The position numbers and the translations under genes are program-made. Positions 61,801-64,000 of a DNA stretch of 64,000 bases are shown here, one piece after another; position 1 is the first letter of the stretch, and each line of letters opens with the position of its first letter. The notes under the pieces are model-generated. The model ran no database searches, was not told the DNA's origin, and saw nothing but the letters and a program-made list of their open reading frames with translations. Source of the DNA: Gymnorhina tibicen (Eukaryota; Chordata; Aves; Passeriformes; Artamidae); NCBI GenBank assembly GCA_013399875.1, contig VXAZ01010505.1, forward strand, positions 62,001-126,000, in the 5' to 3' direction.

Positions 61801-64000
61801 AATCTGTTGTTAGGAAACCTCTTCAAAGCAATTAGAGAGAAATTTTGTTAACACTCATTTTTGGAACATACTCTGTCTGCTTGACTACATTTCATAAATT
61901 ACAAATGGGTTTAATTTTATTGGCCTCGTCTGAAAAATCATTGCTAAGAGTTTCATAATGAATGAGCTCGTAAGAGAATTACAAGGACATAATGCATGCC
62001 ATAACATAGTAAAGAATAAGACAGGCTGACCTCATTAAATCCATGAATTTGGAAAGTGTTCCTGTTCAGGACAGCATCTGAAACACTTCTTTCAACTGGA
62101 AACAAATTATAATGTTCTAAAAGGTTACCACTTCAAAGACATTCAGGACTATATGTACCTGTTTAGAGAACAGGACTTTAGCGGAATGCGAACCAAAGAA
62201 GACACAAAATATTCAAAAGCCCAAGATGCTGAAATGCAAAATATTAATAAATCAAATACAACACTGTCTTTAACTCCTATGATAATTCACACCTTAAGTG
62301 AACTTCAGATCTTTGCACTTCACTATCAGATACAGACTCTAAGTACCTGCACAAGTCTGCATGAAAGGAACAGATTCTCACTGGGTTGTTGTTGTTGTGC
62401 ACGCCACACTTCCGTTTGCTTCCTCCTGAAGAACACCCATCTGTTTTCACTTAGAGGAAACTTGTCAGACAGCAAAATTAAGATGTTCTAAAATATTTCA
62501 TTCCACTCGGGCCATGGCAAATAGTCAAAAGAAAGATTACAGCACTACATGCCTGTCCAAATTTGCAGCTAAAAACCATTGCACTCCATGACGCATTTAA
62601 TGAAAATTAAAATGCAAGTGAATTGTTTTGCAAATCAAAATGCTACATATTAGATGTGGAAGTCCTTGGAACAGAGATAATAAATGTTCCCTACTCATGA
62701 GAACAAAACCCAACAAAACAAACCCCTTAGGAGATGCTTATGTATAGGACTGCTAGATCTTAACTTAAAGTTCACCATGACTGTGTTGAAACACATAATT
62801 CCAGGAGCTGTAACATTAATTAAGATTAAATCACCAGCAGCTAAATGGTGTTTATTAGATAATAAAACTGCACAATGCCCACAATCTCACACATAAAGCC
62901 AAAAAAATTAATCTTGTTTGAAATGGTAACTACCCAGACCAAATTTGCTAAAAGGTGTTTAGACATATACTACCAAAATCTGAAGTTTACAGATGACTGC
63001 CACATGAGGCTGGGGAAAAACTTGTTGTATTTCCCTTTCCATCTTCAGCAACATCAAAAGATAAGCTCAAAATGAAAACTGAGGAAAACAAGGGGTTGTA
63101 TGACGACTCATAAAATTCTTGCTCGTGCACGAACCAGTTGGTTCTCTTTTCATCCCTTTCTACTTCTAACATACAAGCACTCAAAGTCTAGGGAGCAAAA
63201 GAGCACTGGACTGCACATCACCAAAAATTTGGTATTCTGGGAGAAGCTTTGAGCTGACACCATTGACGCAAAGCACACTGTGCCCAAAGGAAACAAGGTG
63301 CTTAAATGTCCCTAAATCAAATAAACCAGAAAGATCAAAAGGAAAACTACACAGAGTGCAGCTAGACCTTGTCATGATCTTTTTTTGGGTGAGCTGTGAT
63401 TGTATTTTGCATGAAGAAGAAGGGAGAAGATTAAAACATCTACATTTTTCTGGCAAGTTTTGTACCCATAGCACAACAATTTTTGCAATAAATAAACCCC
63501 TACATGATTTCGGTAGCTTCTTCCTTCAACTAAGTAAAAGAAAGAAACACTGCCCTGCTTGTAAGCAAAATGAATTGACAGCTTATGTATGGAGAAAGTT
63601 GAATCTAGAAGAACCAGTAGACATCATCCAACACATCATATATTGGTTTTAGCTGTGGCTAAAATCTGTTACAGACTATGCCCATATTACAGTATTCCCA
63701 TCCTTAGCAATACCAGAACAATACTTGCAGTAATATTTTTGTTGAACAGCCAGCTCCTGGACTCTGTGATTACACGTGAATTCTGCTCTTCTAGCCTCAA
63801 TTATTGCAGTGAGAAGACTAAAGCTCATGAATTCAAACAGATTTGCTCATTTGTCTGATTGTTTTCTCACTCAGTGCTTTCTCATGGTTTTTGAGGACAT
63901 GATTTATGTTTCTGAATAGGCAAGCTTGGCCAAACTAGTGCCATTTGAGGATAACAGAATCTAAGAAGAATCATCCCTAAAGCTAAATCAAAATGTCTGT
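58859..64000. other. Non-coding DNA to the window end
   Basis: Unassigned. A perfect 19-base palindrome lies at 59455-59473 and a short TTG run near 62.39 kb. A 205-codon ORF (60194-60811, plus) has no recognised domain. No exon, RNA gene or element was recognised. Confidence 0.5.
59455..59473. repeat. Perfect 19-base palindrome
   Basis: AGATCTGATTATCAGATCT: two 9-base arms around a single T. It could be a dimeric protein site or chance. Confidence 0.9.

Noticed and set aside
1..64000. CRISPR arrays, bacterial operons, insertion sequences or a phage-like system
   Set aside because: The sequence is vertebrate: sparse coding, introns, CR1 and MIR repeats. No regularly spaced repeat array or prokaryotic gene arrangement is present.

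Overview
The window looks like 64 kb of a bird genome. The evidence is a scatter of CR1 LINE fragments ending in the avian-type ATTCTATG tail, vertebrate-style splice sites, AT-rich non-coding DNA with little CpG, and one recognisable vertebrate coding exon. CR1 also occurs in crocodilians and turtles, so 'bird' is strongly suggested but not proven, and I cannot name the species.

The only gene content I can defend is one coding exon on the minus strand (22668-22893). It holds the start codon and first 63 codons of a fatty acyl-CoA reductase, most likely FAR2 (FAR1 or a FAR paralogue is the alternative). It carries the NADPH-binding GxxGxxG motif and ends in a canonical GTAAGT donor. A pyrimidine-rich acceptor lies 37 bases before the ATG, so this is not the first transcribed exon: at least one non-coding exon and the promoter lie at higher coordinates, possibly outside the window. 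By inference, 1-22667 is the following FAR intron (I recognised no further FAR exon in it), and some or all of 22894-64000 is the preceding intron and upstream region.

The rest is repeats and unassigned non-coding DNA. CR1 copies, all truncated and decayed, lie at about 7.7, 10.5, 11.2-11.8, 18.2-18.9, 21.7, 29.9-30.7, 39.3, 46.1, 53.5 and 58.4 kb, in both orientations. Two places (11.2-11.8 kb and 29.9-30.7 kb) show a younger CR1 inserted inside an older one, and a third (18.7 kb) may. A probable MIR/CORE-SINE fossil, old and unusual for a bird, lies near 3.55 kb. There are also simple repeats, five short tandem duplications, and an unresolved base (57762) at the switch from a 76-base purine tract to a pyrimidine tract.

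I see no undescribed system. The items most worth a second look are the FAR paralogue question, the nested CR1 insertions, the MIR fossil, the isolated CpG-rich patch at 40.64-40.82 kb, and the possible assembly problem at 57.7 kb. All long ORFs other than the FAR exon look like chance or CR1 shadows.
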